The notes beneath the pieces were generated by a model, which was given only the letters and a program-made list of their open reading frames with translations, was not told where the DNA came from and searched no databases. From assembly GCF_011752625.1 (NCBI RefSeq), contig NZ_VWXD01000003.1:682001-746000 (forward strand): a DNA stretch of 64,000 nucleotides, written 5' to 3'. Both the position numbers and the translations under genes were made by a program. Of this stretch, positions 46,490 through 54,770 are shown piece after piece. Within the stretch, counting starts at the first letter, position 1, and every line of letters starts with the position of its first letter. Source of the stretch: Candidatus Pantoea formicae. Its GTDB lineage: Bacteria > Pseudomonadota > Gammaproteobacteria > Enterobacterales > Enterobacteriaceae.

Positions 46490-46820
46490 TGAGCGTGTTT
46501 CTCCCAAAAGACTTGCAGAGCCGGTGCCACGACTCAAAAGCAAATGTTGATAGAGAATGTTAGCTGGCTAATTTCGATCTAATCCTTCAAGTACACAGCC
46601 AAACGCCAGCTATTCTAAGCGATTACGCTCAATGTAAAAGAATGCTCATTTCGGGTACTTAATTTCTTTACGACATGCGGAAATCACCATTTCTCCCCCT
46701 CAATCCAAACGAAAGTGGTTTTTCGCTATGAACGCGTTTAAAAAAGATGAGCGGAAATTTTGGTTGTAAGGCGACCTTTAAGGTCGTTAGTTGAGAATGA
46801 TGAATAGCTGAGGTAAACAG

Positions 46821-46854
46821 AAAAAAATCGGAGCGATCTCAGTAGATCGCTCCG
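46821..46854 (-). terminator. Rho-independent terminator of fliC
   Basis: Stem CGGAGCGATCT (46829-46839) / AGATCGCTCCG (46844-46854), loop CAGT, and seven A's at 46821-46827 giving U's on the minus strand. It lies 65 bp after the fliC stop. The rest of 46490-46820 holds no gene I can support. Confidence 0.9.
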
Positions 46855-46919
46855 TTACTGAAAAGTAAGACCAAACTCTATTCGGCATCACTTGTAGGCG
46901 ATGCTGAATAACTGTCTTA

Positions 46920-48203
46920 TTAGCCCTGAAGCAGAGACAGAACCTGCTGAGGAACCTGGTTAGCTTTAGCCAACACTGAGTTACCTGCCTGCTGGATAAT
47001 CTGCGCTTTAGACATGTTCGACACTTCAGTTGCGTAGTCCGCATCCTGAATACGAGACTGCGCTTCAGACAGGTTGGTGGTGGTGTTGTTCAGGTTGGTG
47101 ATAGCAGAGTCAAGACGGTTCTGAACCGCACCCAGGCTTGAACGATAGGTATCAACCTGAGCAATAGCTTTGTCCAGCAGAGCCAATGGATCTTTGGTCG
47201 CTGCGCCAGCGAACTCGGTTGTCGCACCTGAACCACTCAGCTCGATACCAGTAGTGGTGCCAGAAGTAGCATCAGTTGCATCTTGGCTATCAACCATCAA
47301 ACCAGAAGATACTTCGTAATTTTTGCCCTGCACACTAACGAAGGCTACAGCATTGCCGTCAGAGTCAGCCCCAACCTGAACCAATTTGCCGCTCTGAGTT
47401 GCAGAGCCAACGCCATTATCTGAATCACCGTATGTGACATCAGTGGTGTTCATCTCAACTTTACCGGCATCAGAACCCGCGTTATCTACAGATACAGAAT
47501 AGTAGTCACTGCCAGACTGAACTACGTAACCGCTTGAACCAGTGATCTGATGAAGCGACAGTGTGCTAGCGTCGACACCTAAGGCTTTCGCCGCGTCAGA
47601 AAGGTCAACTTTTGTCAGCACACCGCTGTCATTTGAAACCTGAGTCACTGACGCACCTACGCTCAGTGAGTTTTTAGATACAGAGAAGCCGCTCAGTCCC
47701 AAAGTTGAAGAGTCAATCTGCTCCAGGTTGATGTTGATGGTTTCGCCATCGTTTGAACCTACCTGGATGCTCATGGTGCCGTTTTTAGACAGCACGTTCA
47801 CGCCGTTGAAGGTGGTCTGGTCAGATACGCGGTCAATTTCATCCAGACGTGATTTGATTTCGTCCTGGATTGAAGACAGGTCAGAATCTGAGTTGGTACC
47901 GTTCTGAGACTGTACAGTCAGTTCACGGATACGCTGTAAGTTGTTGTTGATTTCTGACAGTGCGCCTTCAGTGGTCTGCGCAGCAGAGATACCATCGTTG
48001 GCGTTACGCGCAGCCTGAGTCAGGCCATTGATGTTAGAGGTGAAGCGGTTGGCAATTGCCTGACCAGCAGCGTCATCTTTAGCGCTGTTGATACGAAGAC
48101 CAGAAGACAGGCGCTCGATAGAGGTAGACAGAGCAGACTGGTTCTTGTTGATGTTGTTCTGGGTGATCAGCGAGAGGCTGTTGGTGTTAATTACTTGAGC
48201 CAT
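46920..48203 (-). CDS. fliC: FliC, flagellin
   Basis: Flagellar filament protein, 427 residues. Conserved D0/D1 ends are intact: MAQVINTNSLSLITQNNINK, the region recognised by plant FLS2 (ERLSSGLRINSAKDDAAGQ), and the C-terminus NSVLAKANQVPQQVLSLLQG. The central variable part (about residues 180-340) is short and rich in Ser, Thr, Gly and Asp, with no cysteine. This would be the surface decorated by the neighbouring glycosyltransferases. Transcribed from a sigma-28 promoter at 48280-48306. Divergent from fliD, as in other enterobacteria. Confidence 0.97.
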   Translation of the reverse strand: MAQVINTNSLSLITQNNINKNQSALSTSIERLSSGLRINSAKDDAAGQAIANRFTSNINGLTQAARNANDGISAAQTTEGALSEINNNLQRIRELTVQSQNGTNSDSDLSSIQDEIKSRLDEIDRVSDQTTFNGVNVLSKNGTMSIQVGSNDGETININLEQIDSSTLGLSGFSVSKNSLSVGASVTQVSNDSGVLTKVDLSDAAKALGVDASTLSLHQITGSSGYVVQSGSDYYSVSVDNAGSDAGKVEMNTTDVTYGDSDNGVGSATQSGKLVQVGADSDGNAVAFVSVQGKNYEVSSGLMVDSQDATDATSGTTTGIELSGSGATTEFAGAATKDPLALLDKAIAQVDTYRSSLGAVQNRLDSAITNLNNTTTNLSEAQSRIQDADYATEVSNMSKAQIIQQAGNSVLAKANQVPQQVLSLLQG

Positions 48204-48279
48204 GGTTTAAGTTCCTATTAATCAAGTCTTTGGTTATGGTTTGGGCTTCAACCCGCCGGCTTCAGCGCCGTCAAAGTTG

Positions 48280-48306
48280 TTATCGTCTGTGCTGAAACAA
48301 CCTTTA
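48280..48306 (-). promoter_or_regulatory. Sigma-28 promoter of fliC
   Basis: Minus-strand TAAAGGTT (7/8), 11 bases, GACGATAA (7/8). About 75 bp upstream of the fliC start codon. Confidence 0.88.
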
Positions 48307-48470
48307 GAGATTTTTTAGTACCAGGCGAAATTTTTTATCTTCAACCTGTCACGCTTATCTTTATCGCCCCCACCTCGCACATCTTTAGTGCAAACCCAAT
48401 ACTTTTCTAGCGCCGGAAATACCCTTCTCTATATGCTTTATTCGCTTTATCACTCGCAGATAAATAATTT

Positions 48471-48497
48471 TAAACTTTGCCTATTAAGAGCCGATAA
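48471..48497 (+). promoter_or_regulatory. Sigma-28 promoter of fliD
   Basis: TAAACTTT (7/8), exactly 11 bases, then perfect GCCGATAA. About 40 bp upstream of the fliD start. The region between the two flagellar promoters (48307-48470) has no other recognised feature. Confidence 0.92.
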
Positions 48498-48538
48498 CCC
48501 CGGTATTCACTCTCCGTGTCGATATAAAAGGAAACAAC

Positions 48539-49969
48539 ATGGCTAGTATCTCTACCCTCGGTATCGGTTCAGGACTCGATTTAAGTACCATTCTGGATAA
48601 TCTGGAAACCGCCGAAAAAGCGTCCCTGACACCGATTTCAACTCAGCAAACGGCCTATACCGCCAAACTGAGTGCTTACGGCACGCTGAAAAGTGCGCTG
48701 ACAACTTTCCAGACCGCTAACACCACCCTTAATAATGCCGATCTGTTCACGGCAACCTCTGCAACCAGCAGTACCAGTGCCTTTAGTGCTACAACATCCG
48801 GTTCAGTGGTTGCAGGTAAATACACGATTAGTGTTACGCAGTTGGCGCAGGCGCAAACGTTGACCTCGGCGGTGCAAACCAGTAACACCACAGCGCTGGG
48901 TGACACTTCTGCCAGCAGCCGTACTATGACAATTGCGTTGAAAGATGGCAGCAGCAAAGACATCACCCTAACCAGCGATCAAACGTCGCTGACTGGGATG
49001 CGCGACGCAATTAATAGTGCAGACGCTGGCGTGACGGCCACCATCATTAAAGTGGGTGATGGCAGCTACCGTTTGTCACTGACATCGAGTGAAACGGGCA
49101 GCGATAACGCCGTGACTTCGATTAGCGTTTCAGGCGATGACACCTTGCAAGGCATCGTAGGTTATGACGCCAGCGCCAGCAGCAACGTGATGACTGAAAG
49201 CGTCGCTGCGCAAAATGCAAAGCTGACCGTTAACAACGTTGAAATCGAGAACAGCAGCAATACCATTGATGATGCGCTGGAAGGTATTACACTCAATCTT
49301 AACGATACAACTACCAGCAATCAGACACTGACAATTGCTAAAGATACGACTAAAGCAGAAAGTGCTATCAAAAGTTGGGTTGATGCATATAACACTTTAC
49401 TGGATCAATTTGACACGCTGACAAAATATACAGCTGTTGATGTCGGTGCTGACTCTCAGGATTCCAGCAACGGCGCGCTGTTAGGTGACAGTACGCTACG
49501 TAGTATCCAGACCCAGCTTAAAAGTATGTTAACCAATGCGCAGAGTTCATCGACGTACAAAACGTTAGCGCAAATTGGCATCACTACTGACCCTTCTACC
49601 GGTCAGTTAGAAACTGACGACGACAAACTTGAAACGGCGCTGAGCAGCGATCCAGATGGTGTTAAAGAGATGATCGTCGGTGACGGTAAAACCACCGGCA
49701 TCACCACCACCATCGCCACCAATCTGACCAGCTGGCTTTCGAGCACTGGTATTGTTCAGGCCGCCACTGATGGTGTCAGTAAAACCCTGAATGACCTGAC
49801 CGATCAGTACAACACCATGAGCACCCGTATCGATAACATGGTGGCGCGTTATAAGACCCAGTTTACCGCCCTCGACGTTCTGATGAGTTCGCTGAACCAA
49901 ACCAGTAGCTATCTGACGCAGCAGTTCGATACGTCAAGCAGCTCAACGAGCACCACCAGCTCATCCTAA
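48539..49969 (+). CDS. fliD: FliD, filament cap (HAP2)
   Basis: Filament capping protein that folds exported flagellin at the tip, 476 residues (E. coli 468). Conserved N-terminus ASISTLGIGSGLDLSTILDNLETAEK and C-terminal coiled coil (LNDLTDQYNTMSTRIDNMVARYKTQFTALDVLMSSLNQTSSYL, cut here only in description) are present, and the tail is a Ser/Thr run typical of the family. Start codon follows AAAGGAAACAAC. Expressed from the sigma-28 promoter 48471-48497 with fliS and fliT downstream (12 bp and overlapping). Confidence 0.96.
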   Translation: MASISTLGIGSGLDLSTILDNLETAEKASLTPISTQQTAYTAKLSAYGTLKSALTTFQTANTTLNNADLFTATSATSSTSAFSATTSGSVVAGKYTISVTQLAQAQTLTSAVQTSNTTALGDTSASSRTMTIALKDGSSKDITLTSDQTSLTGMRDAINSADAGVTATIIKVGDGSYRLSLTSSETGSDNAVTSISVSGDDTLQGIVGYDASASSNVMTESVAAQNAKLTVNNVEIENSSNTIDDALEGITLNLNDTTTSNQTLTIAKDTTKAESAIKSWVDAYNTLLDQFDTLTKYTAVDVGADSQDSSNGALLGDSTLRSIQTQLKSMLTNAQSSSTYKTLAQIGITTDPSTGQLETDDDKLETALSSDPDGVKEMIVGDGKTTGITTTIATNLTSWLSSTGIVQAATDGVSKTLNDLTDQYNTMSTRIDNMVARYKTQFTALDVLMSSLNQTSSYLTQQFDTSSSSTSTTSSS

Positions 49970-49981
49970 TAAGGAGTGATC

Positions 49982-50389
49982 ATGTACAGCGCAAATGGCA
50001 CTCAAGCCTATGCAAAGATTGGTGTGGAGAGCGCAGTGATGAGCGCCAACCAGCAGCAGCTGGTCTCCATGCTGTTTGACGGCGCGCTGAGCGCGCTGGT
50101 ACGTGCCCGCCTGTTTTTGCAGGATGGGAATAATGAAGGCAAAGGTTTATCGCTATCGAAGGCGATCAACATCATCGAAAACGGACTTAAGCAAGGTCTG
50201 GTGGAAGGTACTGGCGATGAACTCACCGATAATCTGGTGGGATTGTATGCCTATATGGTCCGCCGTCTGCTGCAGGCCAACCTGCGAAATGACGTAGAAG
50301 CCATTGAAGAAGTAGAAGGCCTTTTACGCAATATCGCTGATGCCTGGAAAGAAGTCGCACAACCTCAACACCTTCAGGACGCCGTTTAA
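49982..50389 (+). CDS. fliS: FliS, flagellin export chaperone
   Basis: Cytoplasmic chaperone that binds the flagellin C-terminus, 135 residues from ATG 49982 (AAGGAG upstream). [43 protein letters not shown] and [20 protein letters not shown] match the enterobacterial family throughout. An upstream in-frame ATG two codons earlier is less well placed. Its stop codon shares a base with the fliT start. Confidence 0.96.
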   Translation: MYSANGTQAYAKIGVESAVMSANQQQLVSMLFDGALSALVRARLFLQDGNNEGKGLSLSKAINIIENGLKQGLVEGTGDELTDNLVGLYAYMVRRLLQANLRNDVEAIEEVEGLLRNIADAWKEVAQPQHLQDAV

Positions 50390-50742
50390 TGAATAACGCA
50401 CCGCAACTGATCACCGTTTACCAACAATTACTTGATCTCAGCCATGGAATGCTGCGCCTGGCCGCAGACGGCGAATGGGATGACCTGATTACAAAGGAGA
50501 TGGATTACGTCAGTGCGGTGCAAACATTGGCCCGAACGACGGAAGCCGCGCCGCCGTCCAGTCAGATGCAGGAGCAGCTGCGCCCAGTCTTGCGCCATAT
50601 CCTCGACAATGAGAGTGAAGTCAAACGTCTGTTGAAATTGCGCATGGACGAGCTGGCGTTACTGGTAAGCCAGTCATCGAAGCAGAAGTCGGTGATGAGC
50701 GCTTATGGCAAGCAAGGCAATGTGTATCTGCCACAGAATTAA
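50389..50742 (+). CDS. fliT: FliT, FliD export chaperone and FlhDC inhibitor
   Basis: 117-residue, all-helical cytoplasmic chaperone of FliD; free FliT also inhibits FlhD4C2 in Salmonella. The protein is acidic/amphipathic with the pattern [24 protein letters not shown] near the start, which is typical of FliT. Translationally coupled to fliS (TAATG). It ends the fliDST operon before a strong bidirectional terminator. Confidence 0.92.
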   Translation: MNNAPQLITVYQQLLDLSHGMLRLAADGEWDDLITKEMDYVSAVQTLARTTEAAPPSSQMQEQLRPVLRHILDNESEVKRLLKLRMDELALLVSQSSKQKSVMSAYGKQGNVYLPQN

Positions 50743-50761
50743 TTCACGGCGGGTTAAATGA

Positions 50762-50791
50762 AAAACGGGTGAGCTGATGCTCACCCGTTTT
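50762..50791. terminator. Bidirectional terminator between fliT and yedD
   Basis: Perfect 13-bp stem AAAACGGGTGAGC (50762-50774) / GCTCACCCGTTTT (50779-50791); A's on the left and T's on the right serve both converging genes. Confidence 0.9.
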
Positions 50792-50809
50792 GCTTTTGCG
50801 CCCAGAGAA

Positions 50810-51277
50810 TCACTTCTGAGAAGGCACCGAAACCGGACGCATGATCTCTGGCTCAATATTCTGAATCACCGCTTCATTAGGGCGCTTTGCCACCTCTTCC
50901 AGCGCTTGCTGGCACTCCAGGGTTGGGCGATCTATCTTACGCATGCGCAATCCGTCATAACGCAGCTCGCCGTTGTTCAGCACAATCGGCATCACGCGCA
51001 CCTGGCGCGTCACGTTGACCCATTGGTCGCCCAGACGGGTCAGTTTGCCTGGCTTGGCAATCACGCGCTGCCACTGGCGGCAATCCAGCGTATCGCCTTC
51101 AGCGCCAATGATCAGGCTGCCAATCGCCTGGCTGCTGATCAATTTGCTCTGTGGCCCAACCGTCTGCCAGTTGCCCTTGAGTTCCTGCGGCGCAGGGGTT
51201 TTTACCGCACCGTCATAACTGGTGATTTGCGCACATCCGCTCAGGCCGATCGCAGCCAGCAACATCCACTTTTTCAT
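50810..51277 (-). CDS. yedD: YedD-like lipoprotein
   Basis: 155 residues with lipoprotein signal (MKKWMLLAAIGLSGC, Cys 15). Strong family match in VKTPAPQELKGNWQTVGPQ, EAIGSLI-type SQAIGSLIIGAEGDTLDCRQWQRVIAKPGKLT and DRPTLECQQAL. yedD lies between fliT and fliE in E. coli too, so synteny supports the name. Outer-membrane lipoprotein of unknown function. Confidence 0.9.
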   Translation of the reverse strand: MKKWMLLAAIGLSGCAQITSYDGAVKTPAPQELKGNWQTVGPQSKLISSQAIGSLIIGAEGDTLDCRQWQRVIAKPGKLTRLGDQWVNVTRQVRVMPIVLNNGELRYDGLRMRKIDRPTLECQQALEEVAKRPNEAVIQNIEPEIMRPVSVPSQK

Positions 51278-51425
51278 TATTCATCCCTACACTCGCGTCA
51301 ATGCCGGGTACGTTATAATTTTTCCCGTAAGTTACGCAAGCTATCTTGATTAAAACACCACGCTTCCTGACAACGCATTGCGCGCACGCTACACTAGCGC
51401 GCAAGTTACGGATCAGGAATCACCC

Positions 51426-51749
51426 ATGAAAACCCCAGAAGAGTATTATGCACAGGCGCGTACTATGTTTTTTGCTGCCCACGCCGATTTTCAAGCCGCG
51501 TTAGATGAGCTGACAGAAAGCGATGCGCGTGCCGCCAACCTCTCATTGCGCCAATTGCGTGAATGGCATGCCGAACGAATTTACGCCGCGTTTCTGCGCC
51601 AAAAGAAACTGGATGGTATGCTGTTTTCCATTCAACTGGCTGAGCCAGACAAAGCCGTTGCAGCGGAAGCTATTGAAACCTATCTGAAATCCCATGCGGA
51701 AGCATTGGGAATGACGTGGGAAGAGTTCTGCATCAAAAACGAACTCTAA
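51426..51749 (+). CDS. Conserved hypothetical protein, 107 aa
   Basis: 107 residues from ATG 51426 (AGGA upstream). Mostly helical, no signal or membrane segment: TPEEYYAQARTMFFAAHADFQAAL at the start and ALGMTWEEFCIKNEL at the end. The overall form is similar to small enterobacterial proteins grouped as DUF6388, but I am not certain. Divergent from yedD. Function unknown. Confidence 0.6.
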   Translation: MKTPEEYYAQARTMFFAAHADFQAALDELTESDARAANLSLRQLREWHAERIYAAFLRQKKLDGMLFSIQLAEPDKAVAAEAIETYLKSHAEALGMTWEEFCIKNEL

Positions 51750-51812
51750 GCGCAGCGGTACTAAAACAGTATCTCAGATACACCTCCAACCGCACAAATT
51801 CCCAAGGAAAAA

Positions 51813-51843
51813 AGTTGTACAACTCGACCTAAGTTGTATAACT
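51813..51843. promoter_or_regulatory. Two tandem 12-bp palindromic operators
   Basis: AGTTGTACAACT (51813-51824, perfect) and AGTTGTATAACT (51832-51843, one mismatch in symmetry) have centres 19 bp apart, on nearly the same DNA face. They lie in the 320-bp gap 51750-52070, which holds no convincing gene, upstream of the dinI-like gene. Regulator unknown. Confidence 0.55.
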
Positions 51844-52014
51844 TAGTCGGGACGGCTTCGGTCGTAGATTGTCCTTGAACGAAGGTGCTGTTGCGCCGCC
51901 TCTGGAGGTGTTGCTGGATTTACCCTCCAGAGGTAGTATTTTTTCCTTCAATGTTGTTCCCTTCTCTTTGTCTCTGAGCAAAAAAACTCCTCCTGATAAG
52001 CCCTCACAGCTTGC

Positions 52015-52034
52015 TACTGTTTTTATTTACAGTA
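52015..52034 (+). promoter_or_regulatory. LexA (SOS) box of the dinI-like gene
   Basis: TACTGTTTTTATTTACAGTA contains CTG-N10-CAG (52017-52032) with an AT-rich middle, very close to the LexA consensus. It lies 37 bp upstream of the start codon at 52071. Confidence 0.87.
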
Positions 52035-52070
52035 ATATGACGCACCCTGTTTGAACAATGGAATATCCTG

Positions 52071-52310
52071 ATGTTTGTGGAGCTGATTTACGACAAGCGC
52101 AACGTGGCCGGTTTACCGGGTGCGCGTGAGATGATTTTGCAGGAGTTAGAGAAGCGCGTGCAGCGCGTGTTTCCTGACGCGGAGGTGCGTGTTAAGCCAA
52201 TGGAGCGTAATGCGATCGATACCGACCTCAGTAAGAACGATAAAGCGACTGTGGCGCGCATTGTTGAAGAGATGTTCGATGAAGCGGATATGTGGCTGGT
52301 GGCCGATTAA
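52071..52310 (+). CDS. DinI-family protein
   Basis: 79 residues. DinI-like proteins modulate RecA filaments in the SOS response. The C-terminal half has the family's acidic helix and ending (NDKATVARIVEEMFDEADMWLVAD, compare the W-V/D ending of DinI), and the N-terminal strand MFVELIYDKRN is typical of phage and chromosomal DinI paralogs. It is preceded by a LexA box. It is probably not the orthologue of the chromosomal dinI next to pyrC but an accessory copy of the sort seen in prophages. Confidence 0.85.
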   Translation: MFVELIYDKRNVAGLPGAREMILQELEKRVQRVFPDAEVRVKPMERNAIDTDLSKNDKATVARIVEEMFDEADMWLVAD

Positions 52311-52330
52311 GCCACCCGCCCAGAAAGAAC

Positions 52331-52597
52331 TTAGCTTTCCTGCTCGCTGTGATTGATGGCGATTTCCAAATCCTGAATCGCCTGATCAATATCATCCAAC
52401 AGCTGTCCCTGCTTGTTGATTAGCGTATCAAAACGCCCAGCATACTCTTTGTCTTTATATTCCCCTGCATCAAAAGCTAACCAGTGACTGGACAGCGTCT
52501 CAGTATTGGTCTGCGCGTAGTGACGCATCTCTTTTAGCTGTGAGGTGACATCACGCAGGTAGTCAGTTTTGGTTTTGATTGCCTCTGTATCACTCAT
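52331..52597 (-). CDS. Hypothetical helical protein, 88 aa
   Basis: 88 residues with AAAAGGAAGA upstream of ATG 52597. Acidic, predicted mostly coiled coil, with heptad-like spacing in INKQGQLLDDIDQAIQDLEIAI. It is the last gene of the minus-strand set 53921-52331, separated from the previous gene by about 130 bp. No family recognised. It converges with the dinI-like gene. Confidence 0.55.
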   Translation of the reverse strand: MSDTEAIKTKTDYLRDVTSQLKEMRHYAQTNTETLSSHWLAFDAGEYKDKEYAGRFDTLINKQGQLLDDIDQAIQDLEIAINHSEQES

Positions 52598-52728
52598 GCT
52601 ATCTTCCTTTTCGCTAATTAAACCCGTTTAAATAACGCCTGAATGATTAAAGGTAGTTGAAAATATCGAGGCCGCATTAAGAATAATCGGAAGTGTCAGA
52701 GACAGGCGGCCCGAAGGCCGCCCGGTAA

Positions 52729-53211
52729 TTACAGATACTTCCTTGCTAGCGCAATCAGTTCATCCTTAGCGGCTACGCCCAACTTCTCTACCCCCTGCTC
52801 AACAAAATTAAACGCCTGCGTGAAGTCTTTCACACTGGCACTAATGTCTTGCTGAACAGCAGAAGCGGCAACAGCGGGTTGCGGTGTAACATCCGCCGCA
52901 ACAGCCGGTGTAGCTGAGGGCTGCGATGCAGCGTCCGCCGCCACAATCGGCGCAGCAGCAGGTTGCGATGCAACATCAGCCGCACCATCCGGTGAAGCAA
53001 CAACCGATGTAGCCGCAGAAGTATCTGAAGTGCTAGCGACAGGTGCCGAAACTTCATTGGCAAAACTCTCCGCCGGTGAAAGCGCAGTGGCATCCGGTGC
53101 TGAGGTGGTGGTGGGTTCAATGACAGTTTGATCGCTCATAATTTTCTCCTTCTGACTTAATAAAGACCGTAGTTGGCCGAGGCTTTCTACGATCCGCTCG
53201 GTAATACTCAT
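52729..53211 (-). CDS. Ala/Pro/Ser-rich hypothetical protein, 160 aa
   Basis: From ATG 53211 (GGAGG six bases upstream). The middle ~100 residues are low-complexity Ala/Pro/Ser/Thr/Val with imperfect repeats (AAADVASQPAAAP, AADAASQPSATP, AADVTPQPAVAA), likely a flexible linker. A short N-terminal helix and a C-terminal helix (VEQGVEKLGVAAKDELIALARKYL) flank it. A second in-frame ATG at 53139 has an even stronger AGGAGA site, so two forms differing by 24 residues may be made. 11 bp after the 53222 gene. Function unknown. Confidence 0.6.
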   Translation of the reverse strand: MSITERIVESLGQLRSLLSQKEKIMSDQTVIEPTTTSAPDATALSPAESFANEVSAPVASTSDTSAATSVVASPDGAADVASQPAAAPIVAADAASQPSATPAVAADVTPQPAVAASAVQQDISASVKDFTQAFNFVEQGVEKLGVAAKDELIALARKYL

Positions 53212-53221
53212 CTTGGCCTCC

Positions 53222-53551
53222 TTAGCGTGTCGGTTCGGATGGCGCATCCTCTCCGACAACCTGCTTTACTTTGTCTGCTGTCTTATTCGCGGTGCGGTCC
53301 GGTAAGCCATCCAGTTTTTTTTGCAAAGCCACCAACTGGCTGGTCAGTTCGGCAACCCGCGCTTCTCGTCGATCTGAAATGGCGCGGTACTGTTGGCGAA
53401 TATCCTCTACTCGACGATTGGCGCTGTTATTGACGAACACAAACATGATGGTCATCGCTACGCACAGCAGCGACAGCACCAACAGCAATCCGCCAAGCAG
53501 TAACTGACGTCGATGGTTTTTGACTGAGAATTCAGTGTTTATCTGCACCAT
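53222..53551 (-). CDS. Single-span membrane coiled-coil protein, 109 aa
   Basis: From ATG 53551 (GAGGAG upstream). One transmembrane helix (QLLLGGLLLVLSLLCVAMTI, residues about 18-40) followed by a coiled coil (REARVAELTSQLVALQKKLDG). The start overlaps the end of the 53532-53921 gene by 20 bp, so the two are coupled. The layout (short cytoplasmic N-terminus, one helix, coiled coil) recalls Rz-type or other phage envelope proteins, but I see no specific match. Confidence 0.6.
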   Translation of the reverse strand: MVQINTEFSVKNHRRQLLLGGLLLVLSLLCVAMTIMFVFVNNSANRRVEDIRQQYRAISDRREARVAELTSQLVALQKKLDGLPDRTANKTADKVKQVVGEDAPSEPTR

Positions 53552-53921
53552 CGCGGCTCTCCTCAAGGGTGGTAATCAGTTGATTGATTTGACTGCGGAA
53601 TTTGTCACTGTGGTCAGATTCCGTGGTCGCCAGCAAAATGCCTAACGCGTTTTTAATCAGCCGCAAATCGGTTTCCAACGATGATATACGCCGCAGGTTT
53701 TTATCATGCCGCTGGCGCAGATCGTCGTTCTCCTGGCGCATCAATGCATGGCTCTCCTTAAGAAGCATCACCTGCTCTTTGTAGCTGGTAATGATCTCTC
53801 CGCCGGCGCGATTGCTGGTGACAATGGCCGCGATGCCTGCCATTAAAGGCTTCCAAAACACCGCTGCCGCACCGCCGCCGAGAAGCAACGCACCGACACT
53901 GGTCACCAAACTACTTTCCAT
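53532..53921 (-). CDS. Membrane-anchored coiled-coil protein, 129 aa
   Basis: Start ATG 53921 with AGGTGAGG upstream. A Gly/Ala-rich hydrophobic N-terminus (SVGALLLGGGAAAVFWKPLMAGIAAIVT) is followed by a long coiled coil (EQVMLLKESHALMRQENDDLRQRHDKNLRRISSLETDLRL, cut by positions 47-90). First gene of the operon divergent from the S24-type repressor. Not recognised as a known family. Confidence 0.6.
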   Translation of the reverse strand: MESSLVTSVGALLLGGGAAAVFWKPLMAGIAAIVTSNRAGGEIITSYKEQVMLLKESHALMRQENDDLRQRHDKNLRRISSLETDLRLIKNALGILLATTESDHSDKFRSQINQLITTLEESRDGADKH

Positions 53922-54003
53922 GCCTCACCTCTCAACACTGGCAAGGAGTCAGCCCTCAAAGCACGTTGACCACCCTTGCCAGTTGCCTGGTCAATGCCAT
54001 AGT

Positions 54004-54041
54004 TTAAGTTTACTTTAACTTATGAATTTAAGTATACTTAA
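54004..54041. promoter_or_regulatory. Repressor operator cluster between 53921 and 54066
   Basis: TTAAGTATACTTAA (54028-54041) is a perfect 14-bp palindrome. A related, imperfect one (TTAAGTTTACTTTAA, 54004-54018) lies 23 bp to the left, and AAGTAAAC follows at 54041. The set lies in the 144-bp divergent region, as expected for operators of the adjacent repressor. Confidence 0.65.
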
Positions 54042-54065
54042 GTAAACCCAGTTGGAGTTGTCAAG

Positions 54066-54713
54066 ATGATGAAAAAAGAATTTGTTGGTGAACGCATTCG
54101 CAGCCGCCGTAAAGCGCTGAAGCTCACCCAGCAGGCGCTGGCGAGTGGCATTGGCGTTTCACATGTGGCTGTTTCGCAGTGGGAAAAGGAAGAGACGGTG
54201 CCTCGCGGAGAGAATCTTTTACGCTTAGCAGAGTGGTTGCAATGTACTGCTGCGTGGATCATTGACGGTGACGGCGAAGTATTTGCTGCGCCATCGAGCG
54301 TCAGTCATCTCTCCACCCTGCCCTTGATAAGTCTGGCGCAAGCGGCGCTGTGGTTGCAGGAGCAACGTTTGTCCATTCAGCAACAAGCCACACGCTTTCT
54401 CTATAGCGACGTTCCACTCAGTGAACTGGCGCTCGCCGTCATGCTGGAAGATGATTCCATGCAACCCGACTATCGACCGAATGACACGATGATATTTGAC
54501 CCTGCCGTCGCCCCCCAACCCGGTGATGTGGTTCTGGCTAGGGTCAATGGCATCGCGCAGGTGCGAATCTTTCGCCTGTTAGCACAACACCAAGACGAGG
54601 AAATTTTCTCGTTAAGGCCTTTAAACGAAGATTTTCCTGCGGTGACATCATCAGAGAACAGTCTGAAGTTGATTGGAACTTTGATGGAGATGCGTCGATA
54701 TCGTTCAAAATGA
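54066..54713 (+). CDS. XRE/S24 phage-type repressor with altered catalytic Lys
   Basis: 215 residues. An N-terminal XRE helix-turn-helix (LTQQALASGIGVSHVAVSQWE, residues 18-40) is joined to a LexA/CI-type S24 domain with the nucleophile Ser in MLEDDSMQPD. At the position where LexA has its catalytic Lys (VTVKRL) this protein reads AQVRIF, so Lys is Arg, and I see no Ala-Gly cleavage site in the linker. Self-cleavage is therefore doubtful. It is divergent from the four small unknown genes and flanked by palindromes (54004-54041), its likely operators. Confidence 0.85.
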   Translation: MMKKEFVGERIRSRRKALKLTQQALASGIGVSHVAVSQWEKEETVPRGENLLRLAEWLQCTAAWIIDGDGEVFAAPSSVSHLSTLPLISLAQAALWLQEQRLSIQQQATRFLYSDVPLSELALAVMLEDDSMQPDYRPNDTMIFDPAVAPQPGDVVLARVNGIAQVRIFRLLAQHQDEEIFSLRPLNEDFPAVTSSENSLKLIGTLMEMRRYRSK

Positions 54714-54719
54714 TCACGC

Positions 54720-54745
54720 AAAAAACCCGCTTGATGTAGCGGGTC
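54720..54745 (-). terminator. Terminator of the 54771-55010 gene
   Basis: Stem ACCCGCT (54726-54732) / AGCGGGT (54739-54745), with six A's on the left giving U's on the minus strand. Confidence 0.7.
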
Positions 54746-54770
54746 AAGTACAGCAAAACTACGGCAAATC

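Noticed and set aside
51869..52054. 61-residue plus-strand ORF upstream of the dinI-like gene
   Set aside because: It starts with TTG, has no ribosome site, runs through the LexA box and promoter of the next gene, and its sequence is not protein-like.
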